From the NCBI GenBank assembly GCA_023374045.1, contig CM041776.1, positions 350,733,636-350,797,635 of the forward strand: 64,000 nt of DNA. The letters run 5' to 3'. The translations under genes were made by a program, and so were the position numbers. Shown one piece after another: positions 47,906 through 59,188 of this stretch. This DNA comes from Limonium bicolor. Lineage: Eukaryota > Streptophyta > Magnoliopsida > Caryophyllales > Plumbaginaceae. The number at the start of each line of letters is the position of its first letter. Position 1 is the stretch's first letter. The notes under the pieces are model-generated. The model ran no database searches. It saw only the letters and a program-made list of their open reading frames with translations, and was not told the DNA's origin.

Positions 47906-48643
47906 GCACTATATTGTGATGTAGTGCTAAATGTGTGAAGTTTGTGTATAAAATGTGTTCGATGGATTTTAGGTGTTCTTGAATGAAATAAGGTAAAAAC
48001 CTAAGTGTTTGGATGTGAGTATATACAAAAGAAGCTATGGCCAAATTTGGAAAATGTGTAAGGAGTTCTAAGTGTTTTAAGTAAGTTTTGGTGAACTAGG
48101 AAGTGTTTAAGGTGAACAAATGTTTTACTAAGGAAGAAAATATGTTTTTAAGGTGTTCTAAAGTGCTACAAGGACTTTGGTATTGTTTTGGAAGTTCTAG
48201 GAATTCAATGAGTGTTTTAGGATGTAATAAAGTCTTGGAGAAGTTTGTTTAAGGTTTAGGTAATGTTGATGAATAAGGAGGGAATGATGTTTAGGTAAGG
48301 GTTTTGAGTAAGGAATTTTAAGAAGTTGTGAAAAGGAGATTTAGTTAGTAAGAAAAGAAGTTGAGAGATGATGTTAAGGTGTAGAGGAAACACCTTGGTG
48401 TAGTGGTCATTATTGGTGAACTACCACTTATAAATCTTAAGGAGAAAACATCCCAAGTGCTAGGAATTTTGTAAGAAATTTGTGAATGATAAGATGGTTT
48501 TGGTGAGTGATTTAAAGAGTTTAGCACATGGCTAAAGGTGTGTTTGATGTGCCAAATGATGTTAGGAAACATTATGAGGCTTTAGGAGAAGTTTGGTGAA
48601 ATTGGTTAAGTGCTTAAAGGCTTAGAAAATGAGTGTTTTGCCT

Positions 48644-48889
48644 TGTCCGAACATCCGTCCGGACATGGACGTTCGGACAGGCCTGTTGCGTAAAAATTTT
48701 CGAGTCTCGACTTGTGTCGACCTTGGGAAGTCCGGATACAAGTTTGGACGTACCTGCTTCTTCATTTAAATTTTCCTCGACCCATGTCCGAACTTCCGAA
48801 GTCCGGACACAAGTTCGGACAGGCGTCTGTATTCAGTTTTGAGTCTCGACTTGTGTCTGAACTTGGGAAGTCCGGACACAAGTTCGGAC
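48644..48889. repeat. Element 3 LTR palindrome array (first LTR)
   Basis: Four inverted-repeat units. Unit 1: TGTCCGAAC (48644-48652) pairs with 48671-48679. Later units pair CTTGTGTC or GTCCGAACT with GACACAAG or AGTTCGGAC. Loops include CTTGGGAAG. GAGTCTCGACTTGTG spacers recur. Unit 2 here is damaged (GTGTCGACC, GGATACAAGTTTGG) but intact in the second LTR. Confidence 0.82.
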
Positions 48890-50402
48890 TGGCCACTGTA
48901 TGGACCAAAAACTTTGTTTTAAGGTGGGAAAAGTTGCCTAAAAATGGTGATTACTAAGTAATGATGTTATAAGAATGTTAAGGACATGTTAAGTGAGTTA
49001 TAATGACAATTTAGTGGGGGAAAGGTTGTATTAAAATGTAAAAGTAAAACAAGTTAAAAAGTGAAGTTATGTAACTAAGTTAACGGGGAAAAGTTATAAG
49101 CATTAGACTTTAAACAGTCATGTTACCCCGATGTTAATAAAAATACATGTAATGTTGTCAGTTGTTCGAGAATTGCTCGAGGAACATAAGTGGACATGGT
49201 AAAGTGGACTCCGGTGACAGGTATGATTTTCTTGCAACCTGTGTCCTACCGGATTACACCGGCTTGTATGCCAATGTGTTTTTCTGTGTGTTTGCCACGT
49301 TATAAGATAAATCATGAAACAAGTTTACAGTCGTTATTGTTGTTGTATGTTTACGTGCCAATACCGGTAACCTCGAATGCGCTTGAAGGGCTAGTTAACC
49401 ACTATTAGGTAAACGTAAGAGAACGGTATCCGGTGATAACGTTTCCGACCTAAGGAACGTTCTAACCACGACTATGCGTGAGTTAGTTATGTGATGTTTG
49501 TGTGTGAAGGTATGACTCTCTCTTCCCTTGTGTGTGTCTAACAAGACTTAACCCAATATGGTGATTGTTTAACTAAGTTCAATGATGAATTTCTGACAAG
49601 TGCTAACGGGGAAAGTGAGGAGTCCGGTCTGTTCTGGCCACGCGTGTGAGTATGGGGGTCGTTGTCATATCAGGTTCGATCCTCTCCGTATGTTATGGTT
49701 GTTTTCCAATTTGGTTTCCAACCTTCCCCTTAGCTTAACCAAGGCTATTACTGACTCACGTCGGGCCACAGGGGCATACTATGTTATGTTTGTTCGGTGT
49801 ACTTGGATCACTATATCCGAGACACCTTGTGCTAAGTTATCCGTCCATTTAACGAGACGGTAACGAGTTATGTAACGAGCTTATCATGAGACTGGCAACA
49901 TTCTCTAGGCTCACCAGTGTATTAACAATGTTTGGGTCGGTTCCTAAGAGAACCATTCCCGTTATGCTATGTGATGTTGTTGTAATGCAATTTCTATTGC
50001 GATGATTATTATGTGCACGTTGAAACGTGAAAGAGTTGTTATGTGTTGTTATGTGATGAATGTTATATGTTGTAAAATGTGGAGTATGTGGATCATGGAA
50101 ATGAATCCCAGTTTATGATAAGTGGCGTTTAAGGATAACCCGATTAATGGGTAGTTGTCGTCTATTAAGGAAGTAGCTCCATTAGAGGAGAAACACTCTA
50201 GGGACAATGAATACCATGAGTGACTTAGCAAGTAAGGATGTACTATCCGTTTGTTGAGCCCATTGGGGCGAAATGTTATGTGTTGTGTGTTTATAGTTAC
50301 ATGCATGATTTAAATATAATCAACCGCATGCTAAGACGACAATTAGTTGTGCGTGGCCCGGTAGCATGTGGGCTGCGGGATTACCATACCAGCAAAGGTG
50401 AT

Positions 50403-50445
50403 GAGCCCCTTGGGGGCCACCCTTTCTCTTCTTTTCCTATTTCAG
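50403..50445 (+). promoter_or_regulatory. GC hairpin plus acceptor-like CAG|GTAC (element 3)
   Basis: GCCCCTTGGGGGC, then a long pyrimidine tract ending CCTATTTCAG|GTAC, the most splice-acceptor-like of the set. Second LTR: 63359-63400. Confidence 0.4.
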
Positions 50446-50806
50446 GTACAGAGAGCTGGAAGCCGTTCGAGAGTAGGACGGGGTAGTCGTTGTACATGGG
50501 TAATCATTTAAATTGTATATGTACTGTAGGTGTAGTAAGACCGAGATTGTTATCGGCATTAGTTTGTGAATACTCGGCACAGTTGGAAGATATGTGTATG
50601 TTTTGTTGTTAATGGAAAGGGATAATGATGTGTAGTTGCTCGGGAATCTAGTCCATCAGACCGGTACAATGTTTATGTAATAGCCTTGTTAGCCACGTGG
50701 GTGGTTAACGGCGTGTAACACCAACGAGTTAAGTTATGTGAAGTAGTATATTTTCCGCTGCAGAATGTTGTTATGTGTATGTTGTTGGATGGGGTGTTAC
50801 AAAAAG

Positions 50807-50817
50807 TGGTATCAGAG
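50807..50817 (+). other. Element 3 primer-binding site (tRNA-iMet)
   Basis: TGGTATCAGAG, with T instead of C at position 12, so 11 of 12 bases match. The hairpin CAGAGTGA-AGTA-TCGCTCTG (50813-50832) keeps pairing through a G-U pair at the changed base. Confidence 0.9.
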
Positions 50818-53800
50818 TGAAGTATCGCTCTGATGACTGAATTACCAAGCTTAGGAAGTACCGAGTTAGGATTTTAGTACTTTGGGTTAAGGGTTGAGTG
50901 ATAGCGTGAGAGATACGCTAGTTAGGTATTACCAGTGTGTACTGGAAACCTACAATATCCATCCCGCCCTCCACAATCCCTGTATATAACTTGGGGAAAG
51001 AACGCCAGAGAGATGGAAGTCCACTCTTACTCGGGAATACCCGATCTGGCTGTTATTAAACACCTCTAAAGGTATGGAGAACCTGTCATACGGTAGATCC
51101 CGAAAACTGAGAATCCCGGAGACGGTTCCCATCAGAATAATGTTAACCGCATTTAATAGCGAAGAATGAAGAATCTTGTGTATAGGAGAATAGAATTTCC
51201 GGCAACCTGGGTCGACATGCAGAGCAGTCGAGAATAACCAGCTTGCAACGCACCGACCGTGCAACAGGCAAGAAGTGGATTAATGAAACCCGAGACGAAT
51301 GTCTACGGGACCACAGTTGTTAAATAATACACCAACGGTAAACCAACCGACAAAGGAACTACAACGTAGTGCCCAAACAGAGATAAGTCTCAGTAACCAC
51401 GACAATGCGTGGAACGGGCTACGAAGAGGAAACAATACAAGAGAAATGGGGGTCTCCCAGAATGGGAAACACCCTAGTTGATGATTATCATATGAATGCA
51501 GTGAGGAGTTACCTAGAGGAGTTATTATCAAGACTGTAAGATAAGTGAGGGCCAACAAGGCCACTGATGACAGTGCGGGTAAGAACAATACCGCAACCGG
51601 TGTGTGTGATTAACCGATAGCCAGTTAGCATGGTGCACTTGCCATGGCAAGTGCTGCTATAACAGGGCCGTTCGGGAAATTTATAACCACTACAAAGTAC
51701 TTGGTAAAGTACCATAAAGTTAAATGTGATCATCATAACAGTGGAAGGGCCTGTTAGCCTAACTCTGTAATTGTAAGTACACCAGTCAGCAAGAAGCTAG
51801 ACTTGGTTAAGGTAAGAAGATGTTGTGAAACCATGGAAATTTTCTTTCAAACTTAGATTTATTCAAACTCTTTTCTTTTCAAAACCAGATTTTCTTTCAA
51901 ACCAATATTATTTCTAACCTTCTTCTAAACCAAACCAGTAAAACCAAGGGCAGTTGATAAGATTAAAACAATGGATAAACTTTCCCTCGATTAAGTTCGG
52001 GAAGCATGGAATATTGTCACGGGACAATATAAGGGAGTTAACAACAGAATACTTCACCTAGGCGTGTGACGGACACTACGAGTGTACCAACTGTAATGTG
52101 GGACGACCGCACTCCGATAGGAGCTTGTGGGCCTGACAGACCTACTTATGGGTTAGTTGGGTAAGTAGTATTGTATCAGTAGGGTACCCCACATATGTAT
52201 ACAAGTAGAGTCCGGAACACGGGAAGTAGTCGACTCCGTACTATGGTCAGCAGTATAAGACAAACAAGAGCTAAGGATTACCATGAATGGTTGAAGTAAA
52301 GGAGCAAGTCAAGTTAACGAGACTAAAGGAATTAGTGAATTCATTTCAAGGAAATGTTTTAGAGTCAGGAGGTGCGAAGTGCACTAACTGTAATGTAAAG
52401 ACATCGTATGCGTCTTAAAGATCCTCAGGGATAAACAGGATAGCTGGAACGATGATCCAGCCTGTACATGGCAAGGCAGATGCCCAATGTGGACACATTA
52501 ATGTGCAAAGAACAGGTTGAAACTAACACCCAGTTTAGACATAAGTTGTCAGGAGACGGACTGGCAATCCTAAGGGGCATCCCGTAAAAGGAAACGTGAT
52601 GCAACGACCTTGTCATGGAGCCCAATATAATATCCAAATCATGAAATGTTGCACAAAGAAATAAATGAATGTGGACAGCCTATAATGAGCGCAGCTCAAG
52701 GCAAATAAGGCTTATAATCCACAAGAAAGATATGTTATATAACTTAGATTGATTGCAGAAGTTTATGTTGTATAAGTGAATAGAGTGGTAAACAAACCAC
52801 TGCATTAAGAGTGGGGATACCTCTCGATATTCTGAGACCGCAGGAGCGGTAGTTATGTGGATCAAGTTCAAGAAATATGTTAAGGATGGACGATGTTATT
52901 ATTGAAAGAGAGCAGTTAGCTTAGTAGTATATGTGTATAAAGTGAAACACCGAGCTGAATAATGCCAGCTTATGACTCGAATGATCAAAGCTCAAGGAGC
53001 ATTCAGTAGTCATCCAAATGAATGACGAACCATAATGTGAATAATGTAAGTATATGTGTGGAAGTTAATGTGACAGTAAATACGATATAAGCTGATGTTA
53101 TACAAGGAGTAAGAGCACGGTGTGCAGCAAGCGACCGTTGTATAAGTATTGTTAAACGATAATGTAGCAGATAAGACCAGTTATGAGTTAAACTCAGTGG
53201 AGATGCAAGATAAGCGATATTAAACAGACTGGGCAATAAGCCAGTGATAGGTACTGTGTGATGAGGAGTTCAGTGTGAATTCCATGGCGAATCGCATAAG
53301 GGATTTACTGTCAAGAGTTTACGCCTCTGCACTCTGTATGACTGAGTGTTTTGGTATTGCACTTGCGCAGTAATGATCGAGTGGGATAGCTGGGAATTGG
53401 AAACATGTTAATGGTGGAGGAATAATGTTGTAATGGCCGATGCATAGGAAATGCAAGGCCGCACCAATAAAAGAGTACTTGTGCAAAACCAAATGTGGAG
53501 ACATGATTAACAGTAAGTGACTACAGTAGCACTAACTGCCAATATCGGTATGGAATATACCCCAAATGTTGTAAATAGCTGAGAGAGCACTACACACTAA
53601 GTAGTAGCTCAATCTCAACCGACGGTAATGGGGCAATTAAGCTCTACAGTTATTAGAGTTTCGCAGCAGAAACTAGTGAACCAGTGATTCAAGTGTTGAA
53701 TGTACATGGTGAACAAGAGTGAATGGCTAATTATTAATGCCTAGAAGCCTAACAGGCCAGAATCGAAACCAACTAAGAGTTTAAACAAACTCCAATGAGA

Positions 53801-53929
53801 ATTCTTGGTTTAGGAACTAAACCGCCAATATGGTTAAGATCCTCTAATCAGAATGCATTGTATAGTAGACCGCGTGGAAGTTAAAATACTTCACGACGGC
53901 AGAACATTTTAAGCTAATGTTTAGTGATT

Positions 53930-53964
53930 GATTACATGGGCGTAATCCCTTTTAAGGGGGGTAG
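53930..53964 (+). other. Element 3 internal PPT with upstream hairpin
   Basis: GATTAC(A)-TGGG-(C)GTAATC (53930-53947; one mismatch next to the loop), then CCTTTTAAGGGGGGTAGAG. About 1.25 kb upstream of the 3' tract. Confidence 0.62.
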
Positions 53965-54472
53965 AGCGCAAAACCACTTAGTGAATATTACCGTACAAGT
54001 GTACGTGATTTATGTTGTGCATAGCACAAAGTTATTGTTTTGATGATTGGTGTGTGTGTTACGTAAACATACGCATTCATTCATGGTTGAATTGTGGTAA
54101 TTGCGCACAGAAGATGCGAATACCATTGTGATAAGTGTGTGTATTTGTTAACAATTGTGTGTGATAGTACAAATGTGGGAGTAGAGAAACTCCCGGGGAA
54201 CAAAACCCCGACAGTGTAAATGTGAAACGGTGTGTCGTATTTTGATAAAATATATGTGTATATATATTATATAGTGATTCATGAAGGGTATGAGACCGAT
54301 ATAAAACCTAATGAGGATAAGGTTCCCTAGGTAACAAGATTAAGTGGATGGAGGTAACTGATAGGCAGAGTTCTATCCCTTGGAGATGTATGATCATGAT
54401 TAGAATGATTAAAAAGATAGAAAATTGGAAATGAGTGATTTATTTGATGCTTGAAAATGAAGTGGGAAGTGG

Positions 54473-54592
54473 AACTTGATTTTCATGCGATCAAGGGAAG
54501 CCGAACACAAATTGGGTGGAAGGATAGTTCAACACTGATGCTGATCACATCAGGGTTGGATGACTCTTGAAGCTCCCTATAAGTGGTCACAA
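54473..54592 (+). other. Conserved 120-base block in element 3
   Basis: Counterpart of 8831-8950, with CTTGAT-TTTCATGCG-ATCAAG and the TGCTGATCACATCAGGG core. Confidence 0.6.
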
Positions 54593-55179
54593 ATAACCAC
54601 ACTAAGAAAAGAAGCAAAGAGCATAAGTTGGACTTGGAGTTGTGTGTGTTTTCAAAAAGGATTTTGAATTGGTATTTATAAAACGTCGATAGATACTTTA
54701 CATAATTAAAGTTTTCTTACTTAACCTCGCAAGGAAATTTTAAATTTAAGTGATTGTTTTGATCTCCCAAAGGAACGGGGACGGAAGGTGTCCATCGCGA
54801 CCGGGTTCTGCGGGATCACAGTGTATATCAAAGATATTTTTGATTGCTATACATGCTATGACATGTTGTGTGGTATGTGTAATAAATGTTATTTTGACTT
54901 TGATTTCCTAAAGTGTATGTTATCGAGACCTATGTGTCTAAATGTTGTTATGTTACCCAAGACCAGAGAGTCTAAGGGTTGTTATGTATATGTAAATGTT
55001 GTTAAGATACCCGGACCATTGAGTCCGAGGTTATCATGTGAATATGTTATGTTAGGTATGGATGTGAATGTGTTACCCGGACCATTAAGTCCGAGGTTGT
55101 GATGTAAAGTGTGTTTGGTTATGGAAGTTTTATTTCTATAAGTAATCCCCGTATTCTAATCCAAGATGTGGGAAGTGTA

Positions 55180-55215
55180 AACTTCGAGGACGAAGTTCTT
55201 TTAAGGGGGGTAGAT
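55180..55215 (+). other. Element 3 3' polypurine tract with upstream hairpin
   Basis: AACTTCG-AGGA-CGAAGTT (55180-55197), then CTTTTAAGGGGGGTAGAT directly before TGAAATACCCC. Confidence 0.87.
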
Positions 55216-55244
55216 TGAAATACCCCAAATCCTGATATGTGGTT
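55216..55244 (+). repeat. Element 3 second LTR, left part
   Basis: 29 bases starting TGAAATACCCC, cut by element 5. It ends in TGGTT (55240-55244), the left copy of the element 5 target duplication. Confidence 0.9.
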
Positions 55245-55274
55245 TGTAATGGTATGAAATATACCATGCGGAAG

Positions 55275-55510
55275 GTCAAAGCGTCTACCGAAGGCAGCGT
55301 CTACCGAGGGCCTACTAGCGGAAGGACTACTATCGGAGACCAATTGTCGGAAGGCCTGCTACCGAAAGGCCCCGATGCGGAAGGATCTACCAAGAGAGCC
55401 TACCGGAGGCCAATTGTCGGATGGCCTATCGATGGAAGCCCCACTACCGGAGGACTCGCTATCGGAAGAGCTGCTATCTAAAGGATCGCTACCGATAGAG
55501 TAACTACCGG
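55275..55510. repeat. Degenerate 15-16 bp tandem repeat in element 5 LTR
   Basis: About a dozen units around (C)TACCGGAAGGCC / ATTGTCGGAAGGCC. The right LTR copy (about 58609-58830) is exactly one 15-base unit shorter. Confidence 0.75.
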
Positions 55511-55662
55511 AGGGATTATTGTTAAAGTGACGGTCCGGAAGAGTTAGTCCAATGCGGAAGCGGTATTTCAGTCCGGAGAGACTACCCGTAAAAGGACTGA
55601 TAGCTATATTAATGTAATACTATCACATGTATAGGGGCAAAAAGGGTGAACTTAGTAATAGA

Positions 55663-55682
55663 AAGTCTATAAATAGGAGTAG
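55663..55682 (+). promoter_or_regulatory. Element 5 TATA-like box
   Basis: TCTATAAATAGG, a strong plant TATA match, about 190 bases before the LTR end. The right LTR repeats it near 58985. Confidence 0.5.
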
Positions 55683-57625
55683 AGAGGTTCATTTGTAAGG
55701 ACTCAAGTTAAAAAAAGGGAGCTCACATCCCAAAAGCTCTCTAGTGTTGTAAACCAAAGAATGAATAATAGCTCTGTCTAGAAGTGGACGTAGGCCGGAT
55801 TATTGGCCGAACCACTATAATCCTTGGTGTTCGAGTTCGTATCTGAGAGTACCGAATCCTACCGTTTCATAATGAACTAAAGAGCACCGTCGACATCCAG
55901 AAACCAGAAGAACAAGAAATTAGAGGAGAGTTCCGCAAATCCGATGACCCTCCAGAAGCAGACAATAAGAATTGATTGCACATATATCTCAAGGCAGAAG
56001 CGGGCAGAGAAGAATGCATTCTTAAAGAGCTTATCCATGGTAGGCGGCAAGAGATCCCGAAGACCTGGTAAATCATTACCTTACCGGTAGAACAAGTAAG
56101 GATAAAGGTCGATCGATACCCTATCAGAAGTAGGCAGTACCCAGAATATTTCCCAAAAAATATACAAGGATTGCAAAGATAAGAATGTTCTTCCGAAAGA
56201 TTTTGAGGCCTAAAGTTCAAGTATTCGATTCAAAACTGGGAGAAGGAAACCCAAATTTCCAAAAACTTCAGTGTAAGAAGGTGTTAGTCACGTTTGTGTT
56301 CCAGACTTGCGGTATAGCATGACCAACGGAATGCCAACCAGAAAATGGGTGTCGGTAGGGAAATCAAACTCAGAACGAAGCTTGATATGGAAGAATACAG
56401 TTGCGCCCGACAGCTGATGGAGCTCTCGGGGACAACCTTGTTCAAACCCGGTCATGTTGAGCCCAAATTTACGGTCTTCAGGAGGGGGATTTCGTCGTCC
56501 AAAGAGCAACCCAATCAGCGACCTGGGAGTCAACGCGAGGAAAAAGTCTATGAATTGGTTAAATCAGCAGAGTGATGAGGCTTCCGATAGGAACTCTGAA
56601 CTGTGGACTTTGAGCGGAGAAAAGTAAGTACGGACAAGAAGTCTACACTTTAACCCGGGGAAATAAATGGTGCTCCTAAACAACAAGGGATGTTTCGGTG
56701 GCTAGAGGAGAAATATTCAACTCCCTCGGGTAAGCCATTTTTTGCGTCCGGAAGCGCTACCGCTTTTCATCCCTGATTGCCTCCGGTAGATTCAGTGAGC
56801 TACAGGCACAGGAGGTACGCCGCCATGGAAACTAAAAATTCATCAGGGTCGTGAGAAATTGAGATCGAGAAACAAGAGGCAGGGGCGAATGATTTCGGAC
56901 ACAGGGGATTTTCCACTTCTTCTCTAAGTCACCATCTACCGATAGATCAGCCGCGGGCAAGTAGTGGACGTATTGGTTTGCGGCAAACCAGTTGCCAATA
57001 GGAAGGACTACGAAAAACAACATCAGACCGACTATCAAAAATCCTGTATAACAGTCTTCCGAAAGTCTAAACCCAGTGTTTTCAATCAAGGTCCGAACAC
57101 AATCTTTGAGCTACCAGTGGGGCTTTCGGTCACAAACACCTCCGGTAAAAGCATTAAGCTGAGATACGCGGGTATGCGGTAGTACTTCACCACTCGAAGG
57201 AGTCTTTTTACTTCCGGAGGCATGAGAAATTCAATGAGAGTACCAGTAGTCACCGGTAGCATCCTCCCGCCTTACTTCGGTAGTAACTCTTTTTCATCTC
57301 CGGAATAAGTCTACCAGAAGAAACCATATTTTGGGCGCAAAGGTTGGTGGGCTCAGGGGCATGAAATTTTCTACTAAGCGGGATCTGCCCAAATTCATCG
57401 GTAAAGCCAATCCACCGGTAATATCATTCGACCGGTAAAAAAAAGGTACCAAACTTTTGATATTTCATTGTGAAGTATTCTTTTACCGCTGGAAGTTTAC
57501 GAAACTTTCTCTAGAGGATTGATCACCCTCAAGTTTTCAAAAAAGAAATATTTTAAAATAACTTCTGATTTACTTAAAACCAGACCAGCGAGTCTTGGGT
57601 AAAGAAAAGACAAAAAAAAGAATGT

Positions 57626-57820
57626 ATCCGACGACCTCACCATTGGCCATGGTAGAGTGTTTTGTATCCGACGATCTACCATCAACGATGGTAGTGTAAT
57701 TCATCCGACGATCTCACTGCCAGCGTCCTGCCAGTAGAGTGTTAATCCGACGATCTCACCGGCTCAAAGTCGGTAGGGTGTTAAATCGACGATCTCACCA
57801 TGTGTACAGTGGTAGAGTGT
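57626..57820. repeat. Five-unit hairpin array in element 5
   Basis: Units about 40 bases apart share the spacer (A)TCCGACGATCT and a closing GTAGAGTGT. Between them lie different stems: ACCATtggcCATGGT, CTACCATcaacgATGGTAG, ACTGccagcgtcctgCCAGT, ACCGgctcaaagtCGGT and ACCATgtgtacaGTGGT. The stem sequence varies while pairing is kept. Confidence 0.75.
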
Positions 57821-58221
57821 GAAAGCATGAAAGTGTAACTAAGGGGTTACCAAAAGAGATCTTGGCAAAAAAAAACAAAAAGAGCAGTCTAAAATTATTC
57901 ATTATCAGAATCTTCAAACTTTTGGGAAGCAATAGAACTTATAGTAATTCCTTTTGTTCACCTCAGACTTGTACTATCCATGTACTAAAAATGCTGCTCT
58001 AAGCAACCTATAGGCTGTATATTTGAGTTTTTTATCCCCATGATTAATATGCTCTAACTAACAAAAAACTCTTGGGAAGTCCGGTCGCTCCGGGCAGCCC
58101 AAAAGACAAATATCTTGAAATCTCTTAAATTTAGATATGCAGGCACAGGGAATGAAGTAATTCAAGCAGCAATCTGATTATGAAGTAATATCCCATTTAT
58201 TATTATTATCTCGGACTTCTT

Positions 58222-58275
58222 GAGATTATTATGGTCTTCTGGAATTATTATGGTCTTCTGGGATTATTATGGCCC
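58222..58275. repeat. 21-bp triplicate repeat
   Basis: Three copies of ATTATTATGGTCTTCTGG, the last diverged (GGCCCTTCGG). Confidence 0.75.
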
Positions 58276-58533
58276 TTCGGAATTCCAGATCTTTGGATTT
58301 CTTATTATGGCACGGTCAAGAGACGGAGACCTTTTCTCAGGAGAACAAGTGGGACTCCATCACCCCGGAACCTGTGGGACTTCTTGGTGACCGATAGACA
58401 AGCTCTTACGTAGGCTAAAGTTTTTAAGTTCATTTCCTTTTTTAGGCAAAAGAAAAAGAACTTGTGGGACTAGGAGATATATAGTAGAAAAGAAAAGAGT
58501 ACAAAGTGTAAATTTCATCTTTCTTCTTTTTAT

Positions 58534-58568
58534 AAGTTCCACTTTTTAAGTGTTAAAAAGTAGAACTT
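58534..58568 (+). other. Hairpin beside the 3' LTR of element 5
   Basis: AAGTTC-C-ACTTTTTAA, loop GTG, TTAAAAAGT-A-GAACTT: 15 paired bases with one mismatch, ending ten bases before the LTR. Elements 1-4 have a stem-loop in the same place. Confidence 0.7.
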
Positions 58569-58578
58569 GTGGGACTGA

Positions 58579-59188
58579 TGTAATGGTATGAAATATACCA
58601 TGCGGAAGGTCAAAGCGTCTACCGAAGGCAGCGTCTACCGAGGGCCTACTAGCGGAGACCAATTGTCGGAAGGCCTGCTACCGAAAGGCCCCGATGCGGA
58701 AGGATCTACCAAGAGAGCCTACCGGAGGCCAATTGTCGGATGGCCTATCGATGGAAGCCCCACTACCGGAGGACTCGCTATCGGAAGAGCTGCTATCTAA
58801 AGGATCGCTACCGATAGAGTAACTACCGGAGGGATTATTGTTAAAGTGACGGTCCGGAAGAGTTAGTCCAATGCGGAAGCGGTATTTCAGTCCGGAGAGA
58901 CTACCCGTAAAAGGACTGATAGCTATATTAATGTAATACTATCACATGTATAGGGGCAAAAAGGGTGAACTTAGTAATAGAAAGTCTATAAATAGGAGTA
59001 GAGAGGTTCATTTGTAAGGACTCAAGTTAAAAAAAGGGAGCTCACATCCCAAAAGCTCTCTAGTGTTGTAAACCAAAGAATGAATAATAGCTCTGTCTAG
59101 AAGTGGACGTAGGCCGGATTATTGGCCGAACCACTATAATCCTTGGTGTTCGAGTTCGTATCTGAGAGTACCGAATCCTACCGTTTCA
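58579..59188 (+). repeat. Element 5 3' LTR
   Basis: 610 bases, TGTAATGG to CCGTTTCA, matching the 5' LTR except for one missing 15-base unit. Confidence 0.9.

Larger units (their letters stand above)
46902..50801 (+). repeat. Element 3 first LTR, right part
   Basis: Resumes after element 4 (the TATAT copy is 46902-46906) and matches 59864-63756. It contains a promoter-like block (46926-46995), a mini-repeat (47846-47905), the palindrome array (48644-48889) and the GC hairpin with acceptor-like site (50403-50445). It ends GGGGTGTTACA at 50801. Confidence 0.92.
50802..55215 (+). mobile_element. Element 3 internal domain, non-coding
   Basis: 4.4 kb with no recognisable protein domain. It shares with elements 1 and 2 a folded leader (51004-51050), a block with hairpin CACTCC-GATA-GGAG (about 52063-52245), a 120-base block (54473-54592) and two polypurine tracts. 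Other frames are short. Confidence 0.82.
55245..55869 (+). repeat. Element 5 5' LTR
   Basis: It contains a degenerate 15-16 bp tandem repeat (about 55275-55510; core CTACCGGAAGGCC), a TATA-like box (about 55669-55680) and a short downstream region. The frame reading through the repeat is an artefact of a period divisible by three. Confidence 0.9.
55870..58578 (+). mobile_element. Element 5 internal domain
   Basis: 2.7 kb without recognisable domains. After the LTR the sequence is TAATGAACTAAAGAGCACCG, which does not match the usual initiator-Met site; the primer is unknown. It contains a five-unit hairpin array (57626-57820), a 21-bp triplicate (about 58222-58275), several GAACTTGTGGGACT copies near the end, and a long hairpin (58534-58568). 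Confidence 0.7.
55245..59188 (+). mobile_element. Element 5: small LTR retrotransposon, non-coding
   Basis: LTRs 55245-55869 (625 bases) and 58579-59188 (610 bases) both run TGTAATGG...CCGTTTCA. TGGTT is duplicated on both sides (55240-55244, 59189-59193). Apart from one 15-base repeat unit the LTRs look almost identical, so it is young. A TATA-like TCTATAAATAGG inside the LTR gives the + orientation. The 2.7 kb interior shows no gag or pol and no tRNA-Met primer site. The interior frames (for example 56345-56575) match nothing I know. Confidence 0.88.

Noticed and set aside
55239..55481. Frame rich in Gly, Pro and Arg in the element 5 LTR
   Set aside because: Produced by a 15-bp tandem repeat whose period is divisible by three; not a protein.
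56345..56575. Possible gag remnant in element 5
   Set aside because: 76 codons, no zinc knuckle or capsid motif that I can recognise.
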